64,000 nt of DNA from Globomyces pollinis-pini (lineage: Eukaryota; Chytridiomycota; Chytridiomycetes; Rhizophydiales; Globomycetaceae): assembly GCA_025399215.1 (NCBI GenBank), contig MU621140.1:19450-83449 (forward strand), given 5' to 3'. The position numbers and the translations under genes were made by a program. Of this stretch, positions 32,648 through 42,726 are shown one piece after another (position 1 is the stretch's first letter; each line of letters begins with the position of its first letter). The notes under the pieces are model-generated. The model saw only the letters and a list, made by a program, of their open reading frames with translations. It was not told where the DNA came from and searched no databases.

Positions 32648-34786
32648 TCACATCTTGACATTTACAACTTCAACAAATTGCATATCAATTCCAAGATCTT
32701 GCCCAGATTCAATCAATTTAAAGAGAAATGCAGTCTTACGCTTGGATTTACGTACAGAATCCTGCCAGTTACCCTTATAATTCAAGAAAATCCCTAATTT
32801 CACCAATCCTCCAGGTGTGATTTCACTAACATTGAGTGAAATTGGGCTGTTATAATCTTTTGGTTGACTTTCAACAAATGCTTGAATTCTTTTTCCCAAT
32901 TCATCCAGTAAACTTTGTTTAGTTTTGAATGGTACGTGAAGATAGATCATTTCACCCTGATGTAAAAAGAAATATGTCTATTACCTGATCTCCTGATCGC
33001 CGAATATTTCCTATCTCTTTATTGGCCAAAATACCTTATTTTAATGAGAATGACAGAATTATTACTATTAGGTACATAACTTTTTTGTCCATCAGATCTT
33101 TTCAAAACTGTAGTAAGCAAATTAATTTCTTCAACTTGATAAGTTTGATTATCATATGCAATCTTATCTAAAATAATTACTACATATCAAAGTACTTACC
33201 ACCAGTATCAAATGGGTGTGCAATAAAAACAAATAATATACTTTCAAACGTTGACTTGGCAGATCCACCAAAAACAAAGCTCAACGCCAGAACAAGTGAT
33301 GCGAATGGTAAAATTGTTGATATGGAAATTCCATAAATTGGTAATGCGCAAAATGCAGTGGTACAGAATACAATTCCATAGACCAATCGATTGAGAATAC
33401 CCAATGCCTGGGATAAATCTCTTAATGATTTTAATAGATTTCGACGTTCGCGATATATTTTCAACATACTGTGTTTAAATTCACGTTTTGTAATGGATCC
33501 ACTATCATCTAAATCAAAATAAGTAAATGCTTTTTTGGCTTCCGCTTTTGAAGGAAAATAAGGAAGAAAAGATTCGATGGCAATAGGGTTGTTATCCACA
33601 GTTAATGCTTGAAATAATCGTTTGCTGAGATTTATTGCATGTCGATCGGATAGTAGATTAACGCTCTTTAAAGCGTTAGAGAAACCTGATGCACCAATTC
33701 GAATGGCATCCATGGAGAAGATAGTTCGAGACAGTTTAACATTGACTTTTGTTTCTGTGTCAAAGACATCTTGATGAGCGTCGTTTTTCACACATACATC
33801 TGGTTGATTTAATTTTTCTAAGGATCCTAGCAGTGCTGGTTCACCCAACGGATTCTTCGTATCTTTTGCAGCACCAACACTACTCTTTTTGCTGGCAAAT
33901 CCTAAAATTGATCGTTTAGGTGGTGTGCGTTCCTCTATAACCACTTCAAGGTTATCGGTTGGACTAGATTTTTTAGAGCTTGTGTTGTCATGATCGAATA
34001 TATGAGTCAATCCAAACTGTTTAACTGATTTTTTCAGACACTGCAAGATTTCAGTCGCTTCAGTAGATTCTTGGATTCGATCTTTGTATGCTATTTTATG
34101 GAAGTTCACCGCTTTACAAAAAGTTAATGACAACAGTTCTATTACCAATCATATGAATAACAAGTTTTTGTATAAATAATAATATAGATGCAACCATAAT
34201 CACCAATAATAATTGATAGACTTGTTGCCAATAGACAACAAGTGGATATTGAACAAATAAAATCGCAAAATAGACAACTGAAAGTATCATTGTGATCATA
34301 AACGTTAAACTTTTGCGAACGACTGGTACATAAGCCAATAATTCTCTCCATCGTTCACTACAATCACCTCTAAGCATCGTGATACACGTTACAAAAACCA
34401 TTGGGATTTGTCCCAATATACCAAATACCATAATCATTGTCAACCAGGAGCCAGTTAAATAAATCGACCTGTCGATTAGAAACATTGATTGAGTACCATC
34501 TGACAAGTTGATGAAAAACACCCAACTGTGTACTCAATTGATCCAAATCATATATCAACAGATTAGGAGCATATCGTAAATCCAAGTTTAAAAAATAAGC
34601 TGCAGGTGAAAACAGAATGGCAGTAACAAGAATTCCATAAACAAACACTTTGAACACGTAATATGATAAACGTTTATCATTATCAAAATCTTGTGTCATT
34701 TCACTTATATCATCGAGCAGATGCTGATTTTCGTGATGCAAGTTTTCGATTACGACATGTTTTGAATCATTTGGTTTTGAAGTCAT
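32648..34786 (-). CDS. MscS-like mechanosensitive channel with EF-hand (Msy1/Msy2 type)
   Basis: Exons 34497-34786, 34146-34468, 33200-34111, 33066-33167, 32985-33034, 32648-32956; introns 28, 34, 32, 31 and 28 nt; 661 aa. At least five N-terminal membrane segments (first at about 45-70, VFVYGILVTAILFSPAAYF). A variable cytosolic loop and one EF-hand (FDLDDSGSITKREF, about 430) precede the pore-lining helix region (AFCALPIYGISISTILPFASLVLALSFVFGG) and the beta domain (PFDTGDKIAYDNQTYQVEEINLLTTVL...YVPNS). Fission-yeast Msy1/Msy2 are ER channels that tune calcium during hypo-osmotic shock; the same build supports that role here. Diverges from ARO8 across 220 nt. Confidence 0.9.
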
Positions 34787-35006
34787 TCTCAAGTAGATTT
34801 TTGTTTGTTGGTAAAACGACGCGATAGAATCATGAGATTAAATCTATCCATCAATCGAGACTAATTTTATAAGCAGATAACCTTTCCTATTTATGAATTC
34901 ATTTTCATTTTCAATCGAGGCTACAAGTCACGTTGAAACATTTGATGAATTATCCAACTACAACACTCTATAATTTTTTTTTCAATTTCATTATTGTGGT
35001 GAAGAG

Positions 35007-36682
35007 ATGTTGAAAAAAATTGGAGATTTGAATTTCATCAGTATTAAGGATCGTAGTGTAACGAAAAACTTGAATTCCTTACTGAATTTTACAAAAAACA
35101 ATTTCATTCGAATGTCTTCTTCAGAGTCAAATACTAATGGAAAATCAATCGATTATCAGGATTTTATTACACCTTTGTCAGCATCTAGGAAATATTCTGC
35201 TATTCGTGCTTTACAAAAATATACTACTTTACCAGGGATGGTAACTTTTATAGTATTGATATATTCTATAGATTTCATTAGGTGGTGGATTACCAAATGC
35301 TTCTACATTTCCTTTCGAATCTATCACCTTGAAGTTGAAAACTGGAGAAACTGTTGAAGTACCACAAGCCGATTTGAATAGAGCTTTACAGTATGGGTCT
35401 ACTCAGGGTGACCAAAAATTCTTGGATTGGATTAGAGCATTGCAAAAGAAAATACATGATCCAATGGTTGATTATGATATTTGTATTGGAAATGGGAGTC
35501 AAGATTTGATTGTCAAAGTAACTTTCAAATTAAAAAGTAATGTTTAATAGGCCATGGAATCTTTAATTGCTCCTGGGGAAACAATGTTGATCGAAGCACC
35601 AACTTATGTTGGGATTTTGGCATTCTTGAAGCCTTTAGGAGTCAAATTTAAAGGTAAATACTGCTATTTATATACATAACGTATCCGAACTTACAAGCAA
35701 TGAAATATAGAGTTAACTCTTTGTAGAAGTCACGGTGGATAATGACGGATTAAATCCGGATTCATTAGAAGAAACTTTAAAGAATTGGCCCGATTTGAAG
35801 ACTCGACCCAAAGTTCTTTATACAGTACCTACATCAGGAAACCCCACCGGCCTATCAACCACTTTTGAAAGGAAAAAGAAAGTTTATGAAATCGCCAAAA
35901 AGTATAATCTTATTATTTTGGAAGTAATCCTTCTATACTTAACAATATATAGGATGACCCTTATTATTATATGCAAGTACGATCAATAAGATGATGATTG
36001 ACAGTAGTTTCAAACACCACTCGCAAAAAGTTACTTTTCTTTAGATACTGATGCACGAGTTCTAAGATTCGATTCATTTTCCAAAATTATAAGTGGTGGT
36101 ATGGATGATTAGAAATTAACAGTATAAGGGGCACGACTGGGTTGGGTTTCTGGACCTCCTGCATTAATTGAACGTATTATATTGCATGGAATGTCCACCA
36201 ATTTACATCCAAGTGGAGTCAGTCAAATGTTAGTGTACCAAGTGTTGGAAAAATGGGGTCATGATGGTTTCATCAAACATACAGAGCAAGTAGCTAAATT
36301 CTACAAGGAAAGAAGTGAGAAGTTTGTAGCATGCCTCGAAAAGCACTTAAAAGGCAAGGCAACATGGACCATTCCAAATGCAGGAATGTTTGTTTGGATC
36401 GACTTGAAACCATCTGGGATCGAAGTACTTTAATTTGGTCTAACATTAGGACACGTTTGAATTAATTAACAGTAAAGCACGAGAAGCAAAAGTCATATTG
36501 GTTCCTGGAGTGGTATTATGAGTCTTTTTTACGTGTAGGAATTTTATGCGAATGATCGAAAGAGTTCTCACGTACGAGCATCTTATTCATTTTGTAAGGA
36601 AGAGGTAACGCGATTTGGTAACTTAAACTTCTTTTAGGATTTTGAAGTTGCTATTCAAAGATTGGCTAGTTTATTGAATTGA
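35007..36682 (+). CDS. ARO8: Aromatic / 2-aminoadipate aminotransferase
   Basis: Ten exons: 35007-35240, 35272-35517, 35551-35653, 35727-35923, 35953-35976, 36008-36098, 36129-36424, 36450-36512, 36539-36604, 36638-36682; introns 31, 33, 73, 29, 31, 30, 25, 26 and 33 nt; 454 aa. Fold-type I PLP enzyme: PGMISLGGGLPNASTFPF, NGSQDLI, TVPTSGNPTG, a 24-nt micro-exon encoding DDPYYYMQ, and the Schiff-base lysine in SFSKIISGGARLGW. It transaminates aromatic amino acids and/or 2-aminoadipate (lysine pathway). The first ~35 residues (Lys/Asn-rich, before an internal ATG at 35112) may be a mitochondrial leader or an alternative start. Confidence 0.93.
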
Positions 36683-36819
36683 GAGTGTTTGAAGGAGATT
36701 TCCTTATGCTTTAAATATATTCAACACAATCCTGTCTTGTATGTTGTAAATGCCATTCTTGAGTATCAATAAAATATAAGTAACTGATTATGAATATCCA
36801 ATTACAAACTGGGCTAGAA

Positions 36820-36893
36820 GGGGAAATGGAATACTCCAAACAAGTGGAAAACTCCCAAAACGAACATAATGAAATAGGGGAAGTGGAATACTC
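36820..36893. repeat. Direct repeat upstream of YhhN array
   Basis: GGGGAAATGGAATACTC at 36820-36836 and GGGGAAGTGGAATACTC at 36877-36893, one mismatch, 57 nt apart, with a weaker AAGTGGAAAACTCCC between them (36842-36856). They lie 85-160 nt before the first array gene and could be cis-elements. Confidence 0.5.
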
Positions 36894-36978
36894 AGCATGA
36901 CACAATTTCAAAAGGGATCTGTCGTGTGATTTTTAAGGTGAACCACAAAGAGTTCATCCTTCTTTAACAATTAATTTC

Positions 36979-37650
36979 ATGACCCTCATAGACAGTAACG
37001 TCACCTTCGTCACTTTTTCTGGATCCGTTTTCTTCCATTTATATTTAGTCGCCAATCCAGCTTCAAATTTAAACACATCTCTCATTCGCACCTTCTCCAA
37101 ATGCTTGCCTATCTTAATGATGTCCCATAAGGTTCGTTCAAAGAAAGGCCATGCTGCTCGTAGTATTGCAACTGGGTTGACTTTATCTGCTATTGGTGAT
37201 GCTTTCTTGGCAAACGAAGAAAATCATCCTTCTTTCTTTATCGGTGGGTTGGCCTCTTTCTTGGTTGCTCATTTGTATTATGTTGCTGGATTAAATCATT
37301 CATCAACTAAAAAATCAAAAAGTTCTTGGTCAGATTGGTTCACTCCAATTGCTACCTACTGTGGAGTGTATTCAGCCATCAGTTATTTCATCTTACCTTC
37401 TACTCCATCTGAGTTGAAGATTCCTGTATTTTTATATGGCACAGCTATTGCAAGTATGATTTGGAAAGCCATTGACGGATCATTGGCTACTGGTCATATT
37501 GAAGGTGTCCTAGGTGCTTTGGTATTTGGGGTATCCGACTTTATCCTTGCCTATTCCAAATTTGTTGGTCCAATTAAGCATGGCCATATGATGGTGATGG
37601 TGACTTACTACCTTGCTCAAACTTTAATATCAAAGTTTGCTTTAAAATAA
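36979..37650 (+). CDS. YhhN/TMEM86 family membrane protein, copy 1
   Basis: Intronless, 223 aa, about seven to eight TM segments. YhhN family (eukaryotic TMEM86, lysoplasmalogenase, which hydrolyses the vinyl-ether bond of lysoplasmalogens). Family signature segments: LTLSAIGDAFLANEE, GGLASFLVAHLYYVAGLNHS and VFGVSDFILAYSKFVGPI. This is the only one of the four copies that keeps the first conserved aspartate (GDAFL); the second (SDFIL) is in all. A Ser/Lys-rich loop (SSTKKSKSSW) follows the central helices. Start set by the shared TTTCATGA...CTCATAGA context in all copies. Confidence 0.85.
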   Translation: MTLIDSNVTFVTFSGSVFFHLYLVANPASNLNTSLIRTFSKCLPILMMSHKVRSKKGHAARSIATGLTLSAIGDAFLANEENHPSFFIGGLASFLVAHLYYVAGLNHSSTKKSKSSWSDWFTPIATYCGVYSAISYFILPSTPSELKIPVFLYGTAIASMIWKAIDGSLATGHIEGVLGALVFGVSDFILAYSKFVGPIKHGHMMVMVTYYLAQTLISKFALK

Positions 37651-38123
37651 ATACTTCATTACTTTTGTCAATTGAAAAGATTTCGAGTAGAAGTAACAGG
37701 TCAAGTTTTCAATGCATTTCCCTAAATGGATTCTATGAGTCATCGAACCGTAAATCATAATCGAATAGATTTATATAGTAATATTGTGAGACGTGAAGTA
37801 TGTCGAGTCTCAACATAGAGACAGACAAAACGTGACAATTCAGAATGGACAGAAATCCAAGATGTACCAGTCATGGACATATCACTACTTTGGCCTCCTA
37901 CTTAGATTGAATTGACCGTGAATAACGTTTGAGTGGGTAAACCCTTAGTTGTTCAAGTAGATTTATTGCTGAATAAAATACCGGATACCGTACATTATCT
38001 GACATACTAAAACTTTATCCATAGTAATGGTTTCCATTTCACACAACAATAGGGCTGTGTTGCAAAGAGAAACACAAATATGAAATATTTCCTAGTTTCG
38101 TATTGATTTTACCAAAGAATTTC
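37651..38123. other. Array intergenic region 1
   Basis: Spacer between copies 1 and 2; no gene. It shares recognisable blocks with the next spacer (GTCGAGTCT near 37803, a TTGAATTGACCGTGAATAACG-like stretch near 37907), so the duplicated unit includes flanking DNA. Confidence 0.6.
37971..38066 (+). promoter_or_regulatory. Conserved upstream block of YhhN copy 2
   Basis: AATAAAATACCGGATACCG, then CATTATCTGACATACTA, and further down AGGGCTGTGTTGCAAA, ending about 58 nt before the ATG. The same ordered pieces precede copies 3 and 4. Confidence 0.65.
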
Positions 38124-38825
38124 ATGGCCCTCATAAACAACAACTTGCCATTCTTTGCTTACTATGGATCCATCTTTTTCCATTTGTATTTGCTCGCCAA
38201 TCCAGCTTTATTTTTAAACACACCGCTCATTCGTGTTGTCTCCCAATTCTTGTCTACGTTGATGATAGCTCATAAGGTTCATAACAAGGACGCAGCTACT
38301 GCTCTGAATATTTCTAATGGATTGACAATATCTGCTGTTGCTGTTTCTTATATGGCAAATGAAGAAAGGAATCCTTCTTACTTTATGATTGGGCTGGCCA
38401 TTTCTTTGCTCGCTCATATGTATTATGCTATTGGACTAAATCATTCGTTAAAAGAACAAAAATTAATGGCATCAGAAGATGTTAAAAAATCAAAAAGCTC
38501 ATGGTCTTATTGGATCATTCCAATGACCACATACGTTGGAGTGCTTTCGGTCATCGTTTATTTCATCTTACCTTCTACTTCTTTCGAGTGGAAGATTCCT
38601 TTGATTTTGTATGGTACAACTGTCGCAACTGTGATTTGGAAAGGTATTGATGCATCTTTAGCTACAGACCATGCAGAGAGCGGTCTTGCTGTTTTGGTAC
38701 TTGGTATATCTGACTTTATCCTTGCCTATTCCAAATTCGTTGAACCAATCAAAAATAACCAATTAATATTTATGTTGACTTACTACCTCGCTCAAACTTT
38801 AATTGCAAAGTTTGCTTTAAAATAA
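38124..38825 (+). CDS. YhhN/TMEM86 family membrane protein, copy 2
   Basis: Intronless, 233 aa from the ATG at 38124 that matches its paralogues (MALINNNLPFF). Same membrane layout, with a ten-residue longer loop (KEQKLMASEDVKKSKSSW). The first conserved acidic position is lost (SAVAVSYMANEE where copy 1 has SAIGDAFLANEE); SDFILAYSKF is kept. It starts 1145 nt after copy 1. Either activity is changed or the protein has another role. Confidence 0.83.
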   Translation: MALINNNLPFFAYYGSIFFHLYLLANPALFLNTPLIRVVSQFLSTLMIAHKVHNKDAATALNISNGLTISAVAVSYMANEERNPSYFMIGLAISLLAHMYYAIGLNHSLKEQKLMASEDVKKSKSSWSYWIIPMTTYVGVLSVIVYFILPSTSFEWKIPLILYGTTVATVIWKGIDASLATDHAESGLAVLVLGISDFILAYSKFVEPIKNNQLIFMLTYYLAQTLIAKFALK

Positions 38826-39245
38826 ATAAATCGTTGCTTTTGTTATTCGAAAAGAATTTGAGTATGTTTTGCTGGTCAATGTAACGTATCGAATCAATTG
38901 AAAGTGATCAGAACCTTAAGAATAATGAAATAGATTCGTAAAATGACATGGAAAGCGTGTCGAGTCTATGAGGATGTAGGCAAACAGTCAATATGTTCAT
39001 CGTGTCATAGAAATATCACCATCTTGGCATACCACGACCACTAGCTTAGAATGAATTGGCTGTGAATGAGTTTGAATGGTAGACTTGTTATATAAATTCA
39101 AAATATTGAGATTAAAATACGTGATTTCGTATATTATCTGATGCACTAAACCATCCTTTCATGGTATGTAGTAGTGCTCATCAATGCGAAAATTGGGCTG
39201 TGTTGCAAAATGAATCTCGCCGTTTCAATTTTTACAAATTATTTC
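38826..39245. other. Array intergenic region 2
   Basis: Spacer between copies 2 and 3, related to the previous spacer (TGTCGAGTCT near 38958, TGAATTGGCTGTGAATGAG near 39051). No gene. Confidence 0.6.
39111..39210 (+). promoter_or_regulatory. Conserved upstream block of YhhN copy 3
   Basis: ATTAAAATACGTGATTTCG, ATATTATCTGATGCACTAAA and TGGGCTGTGTTGCAAAA, ending about 36 nt before the ATG at 39246; the most diverged of the three blocks. Confidence 0.6.
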
Positions 39246-39941
39246 ATGACCCTCATAGACAGTAACGTCACCTTCTTTGCTTACTTTGGATCCATCTTTT
39301 TTCATTTGTATTTGCTGGCCAATCCAGCTTCATATTTAAACACACCGCTCATTCTTGTCGTCTCCCAATTTTTATCCACATTGATGGTAGCCATTATGGC
39401 TATTAAGGTTCATGGCAAGGACAGTCATGCTGGTCGTAGCATTTACAACGGTTTGACGTTTTCTGCTGTTGGTACCGCTTACTATTCAAATGAAGAAAAA
39501 CATTCTCTGAGCTTAATTGGAGGTTTGACATTTTTCTTGGTCGGTCATTTGTATTATATTTCCGGATTCAATCATTCATCAACAAGAAAATTTGCAAGTT
39601 CATGGTCTTCTTGGATCATTCCAATTTCCACCTACTTTGGAGTGTTTTCAATCATCATTCAATTCATCTTACCCTCCACTCCTTTCGAGTGGATCGTTCC
39701 TGTATTTTTATATGGCACAGTTGTTGCAACTGTGTTTTGGAAAGCTATTGATGCGTCTTTGGCTACAGGTCATGCAGAAAGTGTCCTTGGTGCTTTAGTA
39801 CTTGCGATATCTGACTTTATTCTTGGATATTCCCAATTTGTTGGTCCAATCAAAAATGGGCAATTGCTGTTTATGGTGACTTTCTACCTTTCTCAAATAT
39901 TAATATCAAAGTTTGCTTTAAATAACAAACTCTTATATTAA
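39246..39941 (+). CDS. YhhN/TMEM86 family membrane protein, copy 3
   Basis: Intronless, 231 aa. The ATG at 39246 matches copy 1 (MTLIDSNVTFFAYFG); in-frame upstream codons from 39174 overlap the conserved promoter block and are unlikely to be coding. The first Asp is replaced (SAVGTAYYSNEE); SDFILGYSQF is kept. The C-terminus is extended past FALK by NNKLLY. It starts 1122 nt after copy 2. Confidence 0.83.
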   Translation: MTLIDSNVTFFAYFGSIFFHLYLLANPASYLNTPLILVVSQFLSTLMVAIMAIKVHGKDSHAGRSIYNGLTFSAVGTAYYSNEEKHSLSLIGGLTFFLVGHLYYISGFNHSSTRKFASSWSSWIIPISTYFGVFSIIIQFILPSTPFEWIVPVFLYGTVVATVFWKAIDASLATGHAESVLGALVLAISDFILGYSQFVGPIKNGQLLFMVTFYLSQILISKFALNNKLLY

Positions 39942-40836
39942 TATCAAGAATATAGTAAATAATATAGATATACCTGATGAAATCGTTTGTCGCAAAGTAA
40001 TTGATATACAAATATCTGTAAAAAGAACGAAGTCCTATTAATTATTGTACTTACGTGAGAGAGTACACAAGAAAGTGACTATATATTAAATAACGATTTC
40101 TATTATACTTAATTTTTGTTGTTCAAAGAGATTCGAAATTAGTTTAATGATTGGTTATTGTAATTACACTGTATCATACACGGAGTGTATGATGCAAGAC
40201 TTGAATTGAACAGGTGAATTCTATTGATATTGATCAGCAACAAACATATTCAAACTCATGAAAATATCCAGATTTGAACCTTATCGTTTATCATAAACGA
40301 CCTGGTATTGCCAAATACTTTAGATCGCGTATTTGTATATTTAACTGTGTCCGTAATACACACAGTCAGTGTATAAATATGAAAATACGTAAACAGCAGA
40401 CTAGCCTTCAATATTTATTTTCCATACCAAAAGTGTTGAGTTCCGAAGAGAATCGATCGAGATGAGAAAGTCATGTTCAATACTCAGGTAAAATAACAGG
40501 CAGTCAATTCATAAATTTAGAGGCTGGTATATGTTGAACGATTGACTGTTTATTGCAGGCGTTGGTGTTTGTGTCACTCTGGTCCCTTTCCTTTTTGAGA
40601 TTTCTGAAATCATTGGAAAACGATAAATTTCTCTAAAGAAACAGTTCATGACAATGTATTTAATCCCTAGCAAAATAAGCTTTTTCGTGCTTATTTACCG
40701 AATGAATCAACCACTTTGCACACCGAATATTTATAATCAATTATTCCAAGTAGGGAGATGCTAAACAAACATGTCCCAAATCAAGTTCCATTCATTTTCC
40801 ATAAATTCTGAAGTTTCAAGTCGTTAAAATATTCCA
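39942..40836. other. Gap inside the array
   Basis: About 895 nt with no supportable gene. A 63-codon frame at 40274-40465 has no recognisable content. A hairpin-forming repeat lies at 40173-40193. The next gene is the four-TM gene, not a YhhN copy. Confidence 0.5.
40173..40193. repeat. Short inverted repeat
   Basis: ATCATACAC / GTGTATGAT, a 9-bp perfect stem around GGA. It could be a factor-binding site or a terminator-like hairpin downstream of YhhN copy 3; the role is unknown. Confidence 0.5.
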
Positions 40837-41682
40837 ATGGCTACGACTCCTGTTCTCCGACCAACTGCGTTTATAATTTACATTTTGGTCGTTTTGATTC
40901 CACTCTTGGTTACCATATTCACCTTATCAACAGACTATATATTCCGAACAACTTCTGCTGAGGATATTCGTTTCCAAGGTGCATCTTTTGAATTCTATCT
41001 TGGTTTATATGCTTTTCAATATCGAATGATTGAAGATACTAGTAAAGGAATGTTGGCAACTATATACCCAACCGAATGGACCACCATTACCTTTGATACA
41101 ATTTGCAACCCAGACTATATACTTTTTGGCACCCGATTTAATCCTGGTGAACTCATTGACCCAATTTTTTGTCAATCCTCATCATTATGGAAATCTATTG
41201 CACTATTTCTGATCTTTTCCATCTTGTTTGGTACAATTGCAATCATATTTTTGGTCATCAATGGGTATAGTTGGTATACCAGCAAAGATATACCATCCAA
41301 AAAACAACTCAAAACATTACGTAGGGAATTCCAGAATAGAATACTATTGGGAATCTTTGGAAATTTCATTTTTTTATTGATTGCTATTATCTTAATCTTC
41401 AAGTTTCGTGCAATGATCAAATGGCCGACTCATCTCTTTTTCGAATATGGTACATTTGCGTGTATCCTATCATGTCTTTTGGATTTCTTTGTTCTATGTA
41501 TTTTTATATGTTGTGGAAAACATTTGTTTGTGTTCATTGATACTCCTACCGAAGTGCTGCGAACTCTATCAAAGAAGATTTTTAGAAAGGACACGAATGC
41601 AAGTCGTACGGCCAGTCGTAGAAATACCACTACTGTTGGTGTACCACATCCTCCTGTACAGAATGAATTGACTGTTAATTAA
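40837..41682 (+). CDS. Four-TM membrane protein, paralogue A
   Basis: Intronless, 281 aa. TM1 at about 10-30, TM2 about 122-145, TM3 about 168-190, TM4 about 205-228, with a large loop between TM1 and TM2 and a basic Ser/Thr-rich tail. The loop holds two conserved cysteines in the pattern T.C..D.I.FGTRFNPG.LIDPIFC. The layout recalls Sur7/PalI or claudin-like four-TM proteins, but I see no sequence signature that proves it. A second copy is at 58176-58958 (-). It sits between YhhN copies 3 and 4. Confidence 0.75.
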   Translation: MATTPVLRPTAFIIYILVVLIPLLVTIFTLSTDYIFRTTSAEDIRFQGASFEFYLGLYAFQYRMIEDTSKGMLATIYPTEWTTITFDTICNPDYILFGTRFNPGELIDPIFCQSSSLWKSIALFLIFSILFGTIAIIFLVINGYSWYTSKDIPSKKQLKTLRREFQNRILLGIFGNFIFLLIAIILIFKFRAMIKWPTHLFFEYGTFACILSCLLDFFVLCIFICCGKHLFVFIDTPTEVLRTLSKKIFRKDTNASRTASRRNTTTVGVPHPPVQNELTVN

Positions 41683-41719
41683 GTTTGAGTCGGAATTCTA
41701 TGGATGTTTAATTAGTAAA

Positions 41720-41831
41720 GACGAATAAAATACCGGATACCATGCATTATCTGACGTATTAATCCAACTATTTAAAGTAATTATTTCCATTTGCAGTTAC
41801 AAGAGAATGTTACGATAGTAGGGCTGTGCTG
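41720..41831 (+). promoter_or_regulatory. Conserved upstream block of YhhN copy 4
   Basis: GAATAAAATACCGGATACC, CATTATCTGACGTATTAA and AGGGCTGTGCTG, ending about 57 nt before the ATG at 41889; the first 20 nt are nearly identical to the copy 2 block. Confidence 0.65.
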
Positions 41832-41888
41832 AGTGATTGTTGGGATGACCACAATTCTGTTTCGGTGTAATTTTTAACAAAAAATTTC

Positions 41889-42560
41889 ATGAACCTCATA
41901 GAAAATAACGTCGCCTTTGTTGCTTACTTTGGAACTATCCTTTTGCATTTGTATTTGGTTGCCAATCCAACGCCCTATTTAAACACATCTCTCATCTATG
42001 TTATCCCCCAATTCTTACCTACCTCAATAATAGCCTATAAGGTTTATGCTAAGGAAGATGATAATGCTCGTAGTATTTACACTGGGTTGCTGTTATCTAC
42101 TCTAGGAGTTAATTACCTTTTAAATGAAGAAATGCATCAATTTAATATGACTGGAAGTTTGGCAGCTTTCTTGGTCGGTCATTTGTATTTTGTTTCTGGA
42201 CTAAATCACTCCTCAACCAAAAAATCGGAAGGTTCACGGAACGACTGGATCACTCCAATTAGTACCTACTTTGGAGTATATGCAGTCATCAGTTATTTCA
42301 TCTTACCTTCTACTTCTTTCGAATTGAAAATTCCTGTGTTTTTGTATGGCACAGCTATCGCAAGTATGTTATGGAAAGCTATTGATGGATGGAGGGTTAC
42401 TGGTCATCTCGAAGGTGTCTTGGCCACTCTAGCACTCGGGTTATCTGACTTTATCCTTGCATATTCCGAACTTGTTGAACCAGTCAACCATCGTCATTTG
42501 ATGTTTATGGTGACTTACTACATTGCTCAAATTTTAATATCAAAGTTTGCCTTAAAATAG
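41889..42560 (+). CDS. YhhN/TMEM86 family membrane protein, copy 4
   Basis: Intronless, 223 aa, same length as copy 1 and sharing its loop (LNHSSTKKSEGS) and end (ISKFALK). The first Asp position is substituted (STLGVNYLLNEE); SDFILAYSEL is kept. Separated from copy 3 by the four-TM gene, but its promoter block belongs to the same duplication. Convergent with peptide deformylase. Confidence 0.83.
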   Translation: MNLIENNVAFVAYFGTILLHLYLVANPTPYLNTSLIYVIPQFLPTSIIAYKVYAKEDDNARSIYTGLLLSTLGVNYLLNEEMHQFNMTGSLAAFLVGHLYFVSGLNHSSTKKSEGSRNDWITPISTYFGVYAVISYFILPSTSFELKIPVFLYGTAIASMLWKAIDGWRVTGHLEGVLATLALGLSDFILAYSELVEPVNHRHLMFMVTYYIAQILISKFALK

Positions 42561-42726
42561 TTAATGAGCAAAAGTTTCGGAATTGATCCTTGGCGAGCAA
42601 TTAAATCTTCAAAGTCAGTATATGGTAAAGGTTGCATTATAAATCAAATTGTTGGTAAAATCCAAAATAAAATATATTGTGACAAACTACACTCGATGCA
42701 CTTCATATTGATCCACATACTAAGAG

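Noticed and set aside
39174..39245. N-terminal extension of YhhN copy 3
   Set aside because: It begins at GTG and overlaps the promoter block conserved with copies 2 and 4; the other copies start at the equivalent of 39246.
40274..40465. 63-codon frame in the gap before the four-TM gene
   Set aside because: No TM pattern, no relation to the array genes and no family similarity.
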